A stretch of DNA of 64,000 bases from Alphaproteobacteria bacterium. Its GTDB lineage: Bacteria > Pseudomonadota > Alphaproteobacteria > RF32 > CAG-239. The notes below the pieces were generated by a model. It ran no database searches. It was not told the origin of the DNA and saw only the letters and a list, made by a program, of their open reading frames with translations. A program made the position numbers and the translations under genes. How positions within the stretch are numbered: the stretch's first letter is position 1; each line of letters opens with the position of its first letter. This document shows, piece by piece, positions 1 to 12,100 of this stretch. The DNA lies in NCBI GenBank assembly GCA_017460085.1, contig JAFUBQ010000003.1:62001-126000 (forward strand). The letters are read 5' to 3'.

Positions 1-1
1 C

Positions 2-142
2 GCCGACGCCTTTATGGTAAAACGTGCCTTAACTCACAAAACCATCCAAAGTACGCAAGTGTACGTCAATTTGGGCGTTGAGCATCTGCGCGATAAATTG
101 AACGATACCGTCGAAAAGATGATCAAAATCGGCAAAGATTAG
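2..142 (+). CDS. Tyrosine integrase, C-terminal end only (cut by window start)
   Basis: Only the last 46 codons are inside the window; the frame is open to the left edge and stops with TAG at 140-142. The visible peptide has the end of the tyrosine-recombinase catalytic domain: a His-Lys pair (LTHKTIQSTQVY) followed by the Tyr that would be the nucleophile, then a helical tail. This matches the usual HK...TTxxYxxL block of phage and island integrases. The enzyme would cut and rejoin DNA at att sites through a 3'-phosphotyrosine. It is followed by a gene with an excisionase-type HTH, which fits the int/xis end of an integrative element. Family assignment is good; subfamily cannot be given from this piece. 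Confidence 0.8.
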   Translation, partial: ADAFMVKRALTHKTIQSTQVYVNLGVEHLRDKLNDTVEKMIKIGKD

Positions 143-227
143 GTTTATTTTCATTATTTGTTTATTAGTATAACTACGATTTAACTAATTAAAATAAACT
201 TTACATAGATTTATAAGGAGCACCGCC

Positions 228-1166
228 ATGGCAAAGAAATATAACAGAGAAAAGCACTTTGATGCAGATTATTTCCGCGCAAAAGGCATAGCGTATTTTG
301 ATATGCTTGATTTCAGCGATGTCAGCAACGAAGAGATTCGCCAAATTGCAACCAGCGGTTTTCCGGAAATTGAGTTCTATCAGTGCATTTTCAAGGATTT
401 GGATTTAAGCAAAACGGAATTCTACTCTAAACTGATATTTACGGAATGCGAGTTTTCAGGCAACACCAGCTTTGAAAAGTGTGTATTTCACGAAGATACA
501 TCGTTTATGCGTTCGGTTTTCAACGGAGTTACCAACTTTGACAATGTGATTTATAAAAAAGGACTATCGTTTTATCACATTCGTACTAAACCGGCTAAAG
601 ATGGTTATTTCTACTTTCGTGGTGAAGAAGTTCGCGTTAATAAAGATTACGACCATCACGATATTGATTTTCGTGGCGCACTGTTTGAAACGGAAGTTTC
701 ATTTCGCGATAACCAGTTCTTAGGGAGTACCCTTTTCAATAATGCTATATTCAAAAACAAGTTTTGGTTCACAAACGTTGATTTCGGGCTTAAAACCAAT
801 ATAGATGTAAAGTTTGATTGTGATGGTTTTAAGGATATTGATATGTGTTATCGCATCTTGAAAGACGCCTTAATGCGTAAGAATTACACTCTGCAAAGTC
901 GGGCAATTGAACGCTTGGAAGAAAAAATAAGGCAAAAGCAACACAAAGATGATGATTTTGAGCCAAAAGAGCCGAAACATAAGCAACCATCGGAACTTTT
1001 AACCACGGAAGAAGCCGCCGCGTATTTGAAACTAAAGCCGAATACATTGGAGCGCTGGCGTAGCCAATACCCGCACCGCTTGCCGTTTGTTAAAATCGGC
1101 AGAACAGTTAAATATCGTTTGGAAGACTTGCAGGCGTTTATATCCGGTAACCGGCAGGGTTCATAG
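228..1166 (+). CDS. Pentapeptide-like repeat protein with C-terminal excisionase-type HTH
   Basis: The start is supported by TAAGGAG 8 bases before the ATG. Residues about 40-200 carry irregular five-residue periodicity with Phe at the repeat centre (for example FTECEFSGNTSFEKCVF), typical of pentapeptide-repeat right-handed helices. After a charged linker (about 225-258), residues 259-307 form a MerR/excisionase-like HTH: LLTTEEAAAYLKLKPNTLERW, then IGRTVKYRLEDLQAFI. That module normally occurs alone in Xis-type DNA-bending proteins. The gene lies directly after an integrase and ends in its own terminator, so a role in element excision or control is a reasonable inference. The fusion is unusual. 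Pentapeptide proteins can mimic DNA, but no such activity can be claimed here. Confidence 0.75.
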   Translation: MAKKYNREKHFDADYFRAKGIAYFDMLDFSDVSNEEIRQIATSGFPEIEFYQCIFKDLDLSKTEFYSKLIFTECEFSGNTSFEKCVFHEDTSFMRSVFNGVTNFDNVIYKKGLSFYHIRTKPAKDGYFYFRGEEVRVNKDYDHHDIDFRGALFETEVSFRDNQFLGSTLFNNAIFKNKFWFTNVDFGLKTNIDVKFDCDGFKDIDMCYRILKDALMRKNYTLQSRAIERLEEKIRQKQHKDDDFEPKEPKHKQPSELLTTEEAAAYLKLKPNTLERWRSQYPHRLPFVKIGRTVKYRLEDLQAFISGNRQGS

Positions 1167-1168
1167 AA

Positions 1169-1197
1169 AAAGGGAGCTTTTTAGCTCCCTTCTTTTG
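1169..1197. terminator. Bidirectional intrinsic terminator
   Basis: AAGGGAGCT, a TTTT loop and AGCTCCCTT form a 9-bp perfect stem. It is followed by CTTTTG on the plus strand and by a run of T on the minus strand. It sits between the convergent ends of the HTH-fusion gene and the minus-strand gene that stops at 1210, and probably serves both. Confidence 0.85.
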
Positions 1198-1209
1198 TTG
1201 GCGTTGTTT

Positions 1210-1683
1210 TCAGTTATGTCCGTCTATGATGTAAACCAAATCATCTAGTGCAAAAGGACATTTGTTATCGTCGGTATAATAAAATTTGTACCCGGGTAAA
1301 ACATATGCCGCCGCATCTACGTATTCGTCAGTCACCGTTTTGTAAGGTGCTACACACGACATATTCTTGTTTATGTAGCGTCCTCCAAAAACACAGTTAT
1401 CAAAATGAGCGGAATCTTTTTGGTATACTTTGCCATCAAATCCAAGACGAAATCCGTTAGAATCCATATATTCCGATACTTTTTCATCAAAACTAAAATC
1501 TTCATCGTCTATGTTCTCTGTGATTTCATCTTTGTAATCAGCGATAAACTCCTCAAGAGTGTCATAAGTTTTTACCCATTTTCCCGAGTAATCGTCTTTT
1601 GCAGGATAATCATAGGTTAAAGCTTCCATAACTTCTTCAACATCAGGATAATCCTTAACTCTTGCGATAACTAAGTAATGCAT
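1210..1683 (-). CDS. Unknown protein, paralog of the next gene (157 aa)
   Basis: I do not recognise the family. The start at 1683 is chosen because AAAGGAGG lies 6 bases upstream and because translation then begins MHYLVIARVKDYPD, matching the start of the upstream neighbour (MHYLVVAKVKDYPD). The two also share the C-terminal pattern of an aromatic/basic strand, CPF, an acidic turn and (V/I)hDG. The middle is acidic and divergent. No signal peptide or membrane segment is visible, so it is probably a small cytoplasmic protein. It is the second gene of a minus-strand run, 20 bp after its paralog. Function is unknown. Confidence 0.7.
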   Translation of the reverse strand: MHYLVIARVKDYPDVEEVMEALTYDYPAKDDYSGKWVKTYDTLEEFIADYKDEITENIDDEDFSFDEKVSEYMDSNGFRLGFDGKVYQKDSAHFDNCVFGGRYINKNMSCVAPYKTVTDEYVDAAAYVLPGYKFYYTDDNKCPFALDDLVYIIDGHN

Positions 1684-1703
1684 GTCATTCCTCCTTTCAA
1701 AAG

Positions 1704-2264
1704 TTACCAATTACAATACGTGTAGCCGTCAAGAACCCAAACTTCGTCATCATCTTCAAATGGGCACTCAACATCACGATGGTTTGTAAAACGACATTCG
1801 TAGTCCGGCAGAACAAAAACATCAACTTTACCGAATTTAGCGATAACATCTTTGTATTTTGCCTTTTGTTCTTCTGTTCCCATGTCGTACTTTTCGCCAG
1901 GGATGATGTAATCAAAGTGTCCGGAAACCTTGGCATAAACATCGTCATTTTCATCATCTACCCAAAAACCGTGCTCAAGAATGAACTGTTTCCGCTTTTG
2001 ATTAAGTTCCTCGTTGGTGTATTTTTTACTTTCACAAGGCACGTCTTTACCATAATTGCCAAGCATTTCATAAAACAATGTCATACTGAGCTTGGGAAAC
2101 ATAAAAGAATATTTCCAAAAAGACGGAAATTCACCGATTATGTTTTCCCATTTGCCATTTCCCAAGTCCATTTTACCAATAATGTCGGTTTGCCTTGTTA
2201 AACTACTGATGAGTTTATTATCATCCGGATAGTCCTTAACTTTTGCCACAACTAAGTAATGCAT
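1704..2264 (-). CDS. Unknown protein, paralog of the downstream gene (186 aa)
   Basis: It begins MHYLVVAKVKDYPDD with AAGGAGAC upstream at good spacing. It shares its first 14 residues (three conservative changes) and its C-terminal block (CPFEDDDEVWVLDG) with the gene at 1210-1683. The centre, about residues 30-140, is longer and different. This is a tandem duplication followed by divergence of the middle, in a mobile-element setting. The N-terminal strand and C-terminal block look like the ends of one small alpha/beta domain. I cannot name a function. Confidence 0.7.
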   Translation of the reverse strand: MHYLVVAKVKDYPDDNKLISSLTRQTDIIGKMDLGNGKWENIIGEFPSFWKYSFMFPKLSMTLFYEMLGNYGKDVPCESKKYTNEELNQKRKQFILEHGFWVDDENDDVYAKVSGHFDYIIPGEKYDMGTEEQKAKYKDVIAKFGKVDVFVLPDYECRFTNHRDVECPFEDDDEVWVLDGYTYCNW

Positions 2265-2279
2265 AGTAGTCTCCTTTCC

Positions 2280-2792
2280 TTAAAGTGTTTCGTAACGCGG
2301 AACATAAACCGATTTTGTTTCAATGGTGTCGTCAAATCTGACTTGCATCGGGTTAGGCTGTCTGCTTTCCGTCACCGCGAAAGACGCACGCTTTTTCTCA
2401 CGACGTTTGGCGTTGCTTTCTTGCTTGCGGCGATATGCCTTTTCCTTTTCACCGGCAATAAAGTTGATGATTTCCTCATCAAAATCGCCTTGCTTAACGC
2501 TTTCATAAAAGTCAGACAAGAACTCAAGCTTCTGCTGGTCGTTCAAATACTCCAAAGAGTAGCGTACAATCCGCTTGCCGCCTAAACGAAGCGTGAAAAC
2601 AGAGTTGCTTTCGCCGTCAATAATCAGTTTGTTCATGCGGTTAGAGAGGTTCCACGAGTGATTTTTGAAGTGAATCATATTCTGATCCAGCAAATTCAAA
2701 ATACGGCGTTTGTAACCGTCTAAAGAAAGTTGGCTTTCATCTTTGGTGGTTTCCAATTTGGTTGCGTTATATTTGTTCAAAAAGTTTTTCAT
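2280..2792 (-). CDS. Unknown basic-tailed protein (170 aa)
   Basis: The start at 2792 (MKNFLNKYNATKL) is preferred over a longer frame from 2864 because AAAGGA lies just upstream, and because the longer version would run through a hairpin. Residues 1-110 look like a compact alpha/beta domain. Residues about 120-150 are very rich in Lys/Arg/Glu (KEKAYRRKQESNAKRREKKR), a likely nucleic-acid-contacting or coiled helix. It is the first gene of the minus-strand set with the two paralogs and ends 15 bp before the next start, so one transcript is likely. I do not recognise it; its setting is mobile-element cargo. Confidence 0.6.
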   Translation of the reverse strand: MKNFLNKYNATKLETTKDESQLSLDGYKRRILNLLDQNMIHFKNHSWNLSNRMNKLIIDGESNSVFTLRLGGKRIVRYSLEYLNDQQKLEFLSDFYESVKQGDFDEEIINFIAGEKEKAYRRKQESNAKRREKKRASFAVTESRQPNPMQVRFDDTIETKSVYVPRYETL

Positions 2793-2802
2793 TTTAGTAT
2801 TC

Positions 2803-2836
2803 CTTTCGTAAAAAAATCCAAGAGCACCATTGCTCT
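2803..2836 (-). promoter_or_regulatory. Leader hairpin with TTGGATTTTTTTACGAAAG tail
   Basis: On the minus strand AGAGCA-ATGG-TGCTCT forms a 6-bp hairpin followed by TTGGATTTTTTTACGAAAG, immediately before the ribosome binding site of the 2280-2792 gene. It looks like a terminator or attenuator placed in a leader. The same tail next to a different hairpin occurs at 39029-39073. Confidence 0.45.
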
Positions 2837-3099
2837 CTGACTTAACTTTTGCATGGGAAAACAATAACTTCCAGAATATCAGAAATAAAAAATTTTTGAG
2901 TTTTACTGAGTTTTATCAAGTTTTATTTGCTTGTGTTTTGTTTTATAGCATTTTGAAACAAACTGCGCGAATCGGTATCCGAATCGGCATTTTCGATTCG
3001 GATTTGGGGGATTTTGTTTCTATAATCTACAAGAGGGCAATTTCTTTTTTGTAATTATCGTATTGTTTAGTAGCGAGGAAATAATCAGAAAATAAAGGT

Positions 3100-3143
3100 G
3101 TAAAAATAACTGAGCCGGCTAATCCTTCAAGATTAACCAGCTC
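3100..3143 (-). terminator. Intrinsic terminator of the giant adhesin gene
   Basis: Read on the minus strand, GAGCTGGTTAATC and GATTAGCCGGCTC pair over 13 bp (two G-U pairs) around a 6-base loop, followed by AGTTATTTTTA. It lies 45 bp after the adhesin stop codon. Confidence 0.85.
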
Positions 3144-3187
3144 ATGACAATGACCGACTTTTTCTTATTTCATTTCGAACGTAATTC

Positions 3188-6100
3188 TTATCTATTCGCC
3201 AATCTCATGTAGCGATAAGTGATTTTGTTGGCAACTTCTTTCGCCAAGTTCTTAAACTTGATTTGTGCCAAATTGCCTTCAACTTTGCTCACTTGGCATT
3301 GAACCGTTACATCAACATCGTCAAAACGTAATGAAACATCAATTTTATCGCCGACGTTCAAACCGCCTTCGTTAACGATAAGTGCACCGTTGCGGTTCAT
3401 TCTTAAGATTTTCACATTTGAATTCAAGCCTTTGTCTTTGGATACATCGTAGCCGAAATCCATATCTTTGCTGACAATATACTCAATTTCCGGCTCATTA
3501 TTATACAAAGAGGTTAAATCTTCCAAGTTATTTTCATAAATGAACTCTTTGCCGAATATAAGACCGTTATCTGTTTCCGTCCCGAGACTGTAGGCCGTTA
3601 AATCCCCTTTACGAAGTATAATCTGACCATTTCTGATTAAATTGCCGTGCAAGTCGTATTGATACAGGCCGAGATTACCATTATCAACATGAATCTGCGA
3701 ACCTTTTGCCAACAGCAAGTCACCTTTATTTGCCGTCATCGTAACATCTCCGTCAATACTATGTATTCTTCCGTAGAGAGATATGCCGTCAGAACCGTAT
3801 AATTGCGTATTGCCTTTCTTGTTGGTAATATTGCCGTAAATATTAACAACTCCGTTGCCGTTATTGGTAATATCAACCGAACCACCGGCTAAAATAGAAT
3901 CATACGTTTGATGTTTGGCTACCTCAACACCATTTTTAGCAGTAACACTCAGTTTGCCGTTTTCTATTGCTTCGCCGGTCTTGCCGTCAATACCGTTTAT
4001 CAGTGCTCCGCTTATGGAAACCTTACCGTTTGAGGTAATGTCAATCTTCGGACGTACCACCTCATGCGTTGTGGCATATGCCGGTTTATCAGCACCTCCG
4101 GCAACCGAGATATTTTTAATATCTCCGACGATCAGCGGCTTGCTTGTTTGGTTATTGATTGTTATAGACTGATTGCCTGTTGATATCATCGCATCCGGTG
4201 CAACTTTACCGCTTTTTGCCGTAATGGTGATACCGTTATCGGCTTTAAGCTCAGGTAAGTTATAAAGGTATATCTGACCATCTTTATAAATTGCTTTGAT
4301 ATTTCCCTGCCTGTATTCGTCACGAACAAATGATTCCAATTGATTATCGCTTAAATTAATCAAGTTCTTTTCACCAGTTGTCGGATCAACCACCAAGTTT
4401 TCTTCTTTCAGCATATCATCGGTAATGGTAATTCCTCTGACCGAATAGCCGGTTTTCATATTAGTCTTTCCGCTATTTGTTATATCAACAGTATCAGCAT
4501 CAATGTTTATGCCGTTGGCTGCAAAAATCATATCATCAGGGCGAACGGTAACCTTAGCGTTATCTTTATCATTATGAACATTGATATCGATTTGTCCGTT
4601 AATTGCCGACAGATTTAAGTCGGTGGTTACCATTTCCTCAGCCGTGATTGAAATGTCTCCGCTTTCGTTTGAAATATTTAAGGCATCCGTATTGATATCA
4701 CCGTTAATTGTAATATCCAGGGCAACTGTCGGGTTCGGTATATCAAACGTATCGGCCAGCGGATGATTGTTGTCATAATAGTTGTTAATAGTTGTTCCGA
4801 CAATACCTGTGCTGTTTGTAACAAAATGAACCCCTGTGGTCGGAAGACTATCAAAAGAAGGCTTATTACTTTTTCCGAGAATCGTCATCGGATAGAAATA
4901 ATCATAAACCTTCTGTCCGCTTATGGCTTGAGATTTATCGGCAAATTCCGCTTGGCTCTTGCCGTTAACCATAAAGTTATTTGTCGCGGTTTTGGTATCG
5001 GTATTAATATTATTAAATACCAATGTGCGCGTTGAATAATTATCTACCAGCAAACCGGATTTGGTCATATTGATGGTTCCGGTACCGGTAATATTACCGT
5101 TTGTTAAACCGTTTATGGTTATTCTGGCATCTTTTGAACCGCGAATATCATTAAATACGATAGAATAATCGCCGCTTGAATAATTGTAGTCACTTGCAGG
5201 TGTATCCCATACAGTATTATATTCGTTTAAAATTTTTGTTCTTTCGGTTACTAGTCCTGTGATTATTTCATCGCCGTTAGCTTTTACATACTCAACATTT
5301 TGAATTTGATTATTTATATTTTCAATTTTGTTGTTTAAATCAATGATATTATCGCAAGATTGCGCGGTTCCCGTGCCTGTCGGGTTTATGGCCGCGATGT
5401 AGGTCACGCCGTCCTTACCGATATATTTGGTAAAGCCGTGTGCCGTAGTCGAAAGTCTGCTTGTAACGTCGTTGTATCCGTTTACGATATTTGTCTTTTG
5501 GGCACTTGAGAAACCGTAATCCGATGTGCTCAAGAAGTCTGCCATTGTCAGATTTTCATTTTCGCCGAGAGCCGCAACATAATCTTTCATCATTGTATTA
5601 TATTGGGTCTGCGTTATTTTACTGCTTGCCCCTGGATCATTATTGGTATATCTGATGCATCCCATATCACGTTGTATTTTTTGGTCAAATGCGCTTATTC
5701 CTTCATATATTCCGCTTCCGCCTGTTTTGGATTCAAGCAAAACCGCACCGTTTTTAATAAGCGAATTGAGTTCATTGATTACGGCTTGTGTATCTGCTTT
5801 CTGTTCGACAAGAGAAGCAATTATCGTATCGGCATTTTCCAGTGCATGGCTGTATTCATCAATATCATTATTAACATTTTCCAACTCGGTATCTATTTCA
5901 GCAAGTATTTGTTCTTTTAGCTTCGCACCGTCGATAAACTCGCCGTCATTTAAAATATAATCGCCGTCATAAAAGCCCTGAAGCGTCGTTTTATCAATTG
6001 TGCCGTCTTGGTTGATTTTCATATATTTTGAATTGCTTGCGCCGGCGGTGATTTTACCGTTGTTATTCAAACTATGATTGTTATGAAGGTCTATGTTTAC

Positions 6101-9100
6101 CGATGTTCCGGAATTATTAATAATGCCCCAGATGCTTTTGGTTATCCAATGAATGGTAGAATTCAATTGACCGTCGCCGCCTGAATATCTGATATCTATA
6201 TCTTTTCCCGAAGTTATATAGGCATTGGCTTTGTTGTCAATTATGTTATTAACGATTTTGGTTAATTTACCATCTTCTGTTGTGGACGCAATTGCAGCTG
6301 TACTTATTGATTCGGAAAACTGAGTCAAATAATTGTTTGAACCCGGCATAAAATTAATATCGAGCATATTACCGGCAGTGAGTGAACCACTGTTTTCAAG
6401 TGTATTGTTAACTTTGAAATCAATATACGATTTTGCTACCGGATCACCCGCAAAGTTACCGACATCCGATTTAACACTTGATAATAAATTATTTCCGGAA
6501 TTGAAATCAATTTCAAGTTCATTATTGGCCAAGATTGCCGATTTATCATCCATTGCAATTTTATTGTTGGTTGTTACATTCAAATGCGATATTCCGGAGG
6601 CCTTGGAAGCCAATCCGTAAGCGCCGGATTCAATCTTTTGCCTAAAGTAATTAGAGGAGAAAGTTTCAAGAATTGCATTATGCATTGCTTCCAATACCGA
6701 ATTTTTGAAGTTTATCTCACTGGTATCGGTAATTGTGTTGGTAACCTCAATAATTTCAAAAGCAACAACCCCTCCGACATTACCGGTGTAGGTAACTTCT
6801 TTCAAATCTTTTGTGCCAATACCTGAACTCGCCTGCATTTTTATATCACCGGCTTTTATGTTCGAATTTTTAATATTAATATTGGCGTTAGAGGCATAGC
6901 TGTTGTTGGCCTTTCCTGCCACATACGCTATAAATCCGCCGCCGCCGTTTGATTCATCATCTTCAACAGAGGTAGTGTCCTTAGTATAAATAGTAAAATC
7001 AGACAACGAGTTGATGTCGGAATTTTCAATGTTTGTTTCGGTTGTGGTATTAAACGAAGAGGTGGCACTTGTATCCGAAACATTGATAACTCCGCCCGAA
7101 CCGTCTGTCGTTTTTACGTTATAGTTGTTTTGAGATTGGTTCAATATGAACATTCTGTTTTTGTTCTCGATACTTGATTTTAACCCGCTTAAATTCAAAA
7201 TCGATTGGCCTTTAAGGGTATTAGACACACCGGTATCGGCAACATTGATAAGTCCGCCGGTTCCGGATGATTTATTTAATTTGGCCTCTCTGTTTGTGGT
7301 TATCACAACATTGGCAAGACCATCTCCGACATTAAAGTTTCCGCCGATATTAGCAATAGTGTCGGCTTCCATGTCGCTGTCAAGTCTTAATCTTGCACCG
7401 GCAACGAGTAAACCGAGATTAAATGCTTTCAAGTCGGCATCTGAGGTGGCGTTATGAGTTGCTTTGATATCGGCTCGGTTCAAAATGGTATTCTTACCGC
7501 CGACATCAAGTGTCATCTTGCTCTTATCCGTAGCTTCAGCGGCAACGGCATATACGCCGGCCGCCGTTACTTTGGTACCATTGGCATCGGCTTTGGCCTT
7601 AGAATTCAAATGTTGGTCAATATTTAACCTATTGGCCGTATGATCTTTGGCTTTCAAAACCGTTGCCGAAGTTGCAGTGTTCTCGGCATTGGCAAATGCT
7701 CCGGTATATATTCCCACACCTTGAACGGTAACGTCATGCGTTCTGCCGTATGCTAAGATATCTTTTGAACTGTTGGCACGGGCGGTTATAATATTGGTTG
7801 TTCCTTTGTTTACCAAAGTCAGCCCATCCGGACTGTCAATACCGGACTTGAAGTCAGCGTTCATAAATGCGCCGGATTCATTGTATTCGGCAATATTTAT
7901 CGCTTTAACCGAAACAATATTGGATCTTGCGGTTACGCTCATAGTGTCATAATCGGTTACGATATCAATGTTCCCGGTATTAATCTTTCCGTTGACATTC
8001 TCAATGATGGCTCGGGAAATTGTATTTGCGGTTGCTTCGTTTTTCAAAACCGAAACAATGCTTGCCCCTTGAACCGGAACCGAAAGCTTCAGCGATTGCA
8101 AATCTGTATCAACCATCGAATGAAGCGTCAGCTTACCTTTTGCATTGATATTTGTGTTGCCGGTAATCAGCGAAACGGTTTTATTCGTATCTTTGGCTTC
8201 CACTAAGTCCACATTGACAACACCGCCGATTGCAACGGCAACGTGTGATGTATCAATGGTAGCCTTGCTCTTGGACTTTGAATTAACACTGATATCATCG
8301 GCCTTGACTTCGGCATTTTTAATTTGTGCCAGTGTTTCCGAAGAATTCTCGTATATGTCGGAGCCGCCCGAAACCTGTGCACCGGAGGCTTCCATGTTTA
8401 CTTTACCCATATAAACATTGGCATTTGAATTGGCGTTTAACAGTACATCGGCTTGCGCGCTTTCAACTTTTCCGCCTATGATTTCCGCAACGGTGTTATT
8501 GGCAATCTGAACATCTCTGACGCCGACACCGATGGTCGCACCGGTTGCTACAACGTTATAACTGTTCAAATCCAGCCGATCTGTAAGAACATCAATCGTT
8601 TTGCCGTCTTTTTGCTCTTTTTTAAGACCGTTCAGCCGGCTTGTAGCGTTTATGGCGGTATTAAATTCAGTTGTCAGATTACCGTTAACGCTTGAAACGG
8701 CACCGCTTTTAAGATTATTGCTCGCAGTTGTTGCTGTAGATAATCCCTGCGGTATCCGTGAGAATATATTGCTGATATACTTATCGACATCGCTGACTTG
8801 TTCGGCCTTAGAATATGTTTCGCTCGGTGTGCCGATTTTGATAACCTGAACATCAATCGGTAAAGATGCCAACCCCACGGATACGTTTAGTTGAGTGTTA
8901 TCCAAAGCATTGGCAAGTTCGGAATTCAATGAAGATGAGCCGGCGTTAATTTGACCGTTTTTAGCCGACAAAATCTCAGATTTAACCAAATTGTTGGCGG
9001 TATATAAATTAACATTAACTCCGATAGAACCGCCTATACCGGCAAGACTGCCCATAACCACACTGTTGCGAGCGGAGGTTAAATCCTTGGAATTGACGTT

Positions 9101-12100
9101 TAATTGACCGTCAACGTTTAAGGTCTTTGACTTGGTATCAACATACGAGCGTGTGGTTGAATTAATATCATTAACCACGGCATTACCGGCTAAGCCCACA
9201 CCTTGTCCGGTAATCGATAAACCGAAGTTAATATTGTTGGTTCTTCTGTCTGAATTGGAATAAACTTCAAGCGCACCAATCTCGGTTGACTTCGTGTTAT
9301 CAACGTAAGAGGTTACGGTATTGGTAAACTCATTATCAATAACATTAACCACAGCATCAAGGCCTTGTCCGGCAATTCCTAATGCTATGGCATTGTTGTC
9401 AATGTGGTCGGTTTTATCTTTGTTGGTGTCTATGCTGATTATACCGGCTTTGATGATATCGGAATTCTTAATTCCGGCTTCAAGAGTGGAATTAACATCA
9501 TTCAACAGCACATTGGTAATAAGTGTTGCGCCCTGACCGGCAACACCTCCGCCGACAATCCAGTTGTTGGAGTTTATAACCGAATTGGCATCAATATCTA
9601 TTGTTCTGTTCGTATTTATAACGGCGTTATCAATATATGACTTGATATTACCTGTATAATTGTTTTTAATAGCAACGCCGACACCGGTAAAACCTTTGGC
9701 AACGCCGGCAACACCGGCCGAAACATCTAAAGTGTTTGCTGTGTTTTGTGCATCCATGTCAATAGCGGCATCTTTAACTTTAGAGTTTTTAATGGCAGAT
9801 TCTACCGTGGCGTTGTAGGTATTTACAATCGGGTTAACATCCACGGCAACGTTCATTGCACCGCCGCCGGATACGACAATATGGGCGGCATTTATATCCT
9901 CATTCGCCGAGATTATAGCTTTTTCGGCCGCGATATCTTTTTCGGTAGTTCCGTTATCAATCTTTGCGTAAACCTTATCTTCAACATCGTTTATGGCAAT
10001 ATTGGCATCAAGTGAACCTTTCATCGCACCGGAACCGGCAATCAATATTTGATGATTATCCTTTCGGTTGGCGGCATCTACCGTCAGATTATGCAGAATA
10101 TCCAGTTTGGAACCGTTGTCTATCAATGCACTGGTTGTGCTGTTATCCTTGGTATAAAGTATTGATACACCGACGCTGCCTTTCAACGAACCGCTGATGT
10201 TGCCGGTAATAATGTTCTTGATAGAGTAATCATCTGCCAAAACATACAAATTATCGGCAGTAATATCAGAATTACTAATCTCCGCCGTTACCGTATTTTC
10301 AATAACTTTTCCGATACCGGCACCGGCAACGGCCGCTTTGGAACCGCCGGCAATATCAAAGAACATATTCCAGTTCCAGAAATCGCTGTCTTGGTCTAAG
10401 GAAACATAACCGTCACCGTCTTGTTTCATATTCAATCCGTCATACGAACCGTCAGCATTTTTATGCAACAGTTTATCTCTGTATGCTGCCGAAGTTACGT
10501 CATCACGCGAATATTTATTATCATCTCCCTTGGTTCCGCCCATAGAGTTAACGGCGGCGGCAGAGGCCGTTACATCGCCTTTGGCTTTAATTTTTGAATT
10601 GGTAATTTTAGCTTCAACCGTCTTTTCCAGTTTATCAACATTAACCGAGCCGGCAATAACGGCGGTCGTTTCTTCGCTCAAAGCCGCGCTGACGGTTGCT
10701 CCTCTCGTATAAATGGTTGTTTCATCATAGGCGGCAACATTTAAGCTGTTTATCAAATTAGTACTTCTGCCTGTTCCCAAATTGCCGGAAACATAGGATT
10801 TTACGACGTTATCAATAACATTAACATTGACATTGGCGGCGGCCATCAAAAATGCGCCTTTGGTGGCCACGGCCGCACCGGCCAAAATGTTGTTGACCTT
10901 TTCGGTTGAGGTGGCGGCAACTTTAATATCTTTTGCCGTTAAAATATCGGTGTGCCGATCGGTTACAGGGACTAAATTGGCACCGACCGTATAAGAATCC
11001 CCGATTTCCGCCGTTACTTCATTCTCAAATAAATTAACCACAACATCGCCGCCGACACCGGCACCGCCTTCGGTTGTTAAAATATTGATGGTTCCGGCGG
11101 CATCAAGGTTATCGGTGTTTGTGTTTGCTTTAACTTCAATGTCATCCGTTGCCGTTATGGTTGAACCCAAAATTCCGGCCTTAACGGTATCATGAATGTA
11201 ATTGATATTGGCACTGCCGTCAAAAGCCCAACCGGATTCGGAACCGGTAACCAAAGAACCGGCAATCGCAAAATCGCTTAAGTTGTTGTCGGCATCGGCT
11301 AAAATGCTTAATTTGTTTATATTTTCCAAGGTCGAATTGGCAACATAAGCCGCAATGTTATTTTTTACATTATTGTAATTGACTGCGGCACCCGCACCGA
11401 CACCGTTGGAACCGTTTCCGGACAGATAAGCACCGCCGCCGGCAATGTTATAGATATCAACATCATTTTTAGCACTCACATCAACATCAACTTGTTTGGC
11501 ATAATCATCGGCCTTGACGGTTGAATTTTCTATTGCCACCACAATTTCCGGCTTTAAGGTATTCATATTCAACGAACCGCCGACAGCAGATTGGAAGCCT
11601 TGGTTTTGTTCATCGCTGTTAACGGAAGCGCCGGCACCGATTGAAATATTAAGTATCCAATTTTTGTTATCTGCACCTACGGCTAATGCGGAGTTATTCC
11701 CCGAAAATTCAATATCCGAATTATTGATGATTGATTTTACGGAGCCGGACTGACTGTTGTAGGCAATGGCCGCACCGGCACCGTTTTTATTCGATTTGGC
11801 AACAGCACCGCCCAAGAGAATGCTTTTGGCTTCCCGATGAGCATTCACCGCCAAACTGTCACCGATATTTAATTCGGAATTATTGACGGAAGCTTCTACC
11901 TTGGTATCATCTTTGGCAACATCAACACTGCCGGCAACCGAAAGCGAGAATTGTCCCAATATTTTCTGTATAATGTTCTCGTCATCATCGTTTTGGTTAT
12001 TGTTATTATTGTTCAGCAGATTGTTAATGAGGTTTTCGTTTTCGTCATCATCGCTACCATCATCGCTACCATCGTCGGCATTACTTGATATCGAACTGTC

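Larger units (their letters stand above)
2793..3187. other. Gene-free stretch of about 400 bp with a perfect 10-bp inverted repeat
   Basis: There is no convincing gene. Apart from the leader hairpin and the tpsA terminator, the main structure is ATCCGAATCG, a 7-base loop, then CGATTCGGAT at 2977-3003, a perfect 10-bp dyad. A partial third copy (GCGAATCGGTATCC) begins just before it, so it could be an operator or a weak hairpin. The rest is AT-rich. The stretch separates the mobile-element genes from the secretion locus. Confidence 0.6.
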
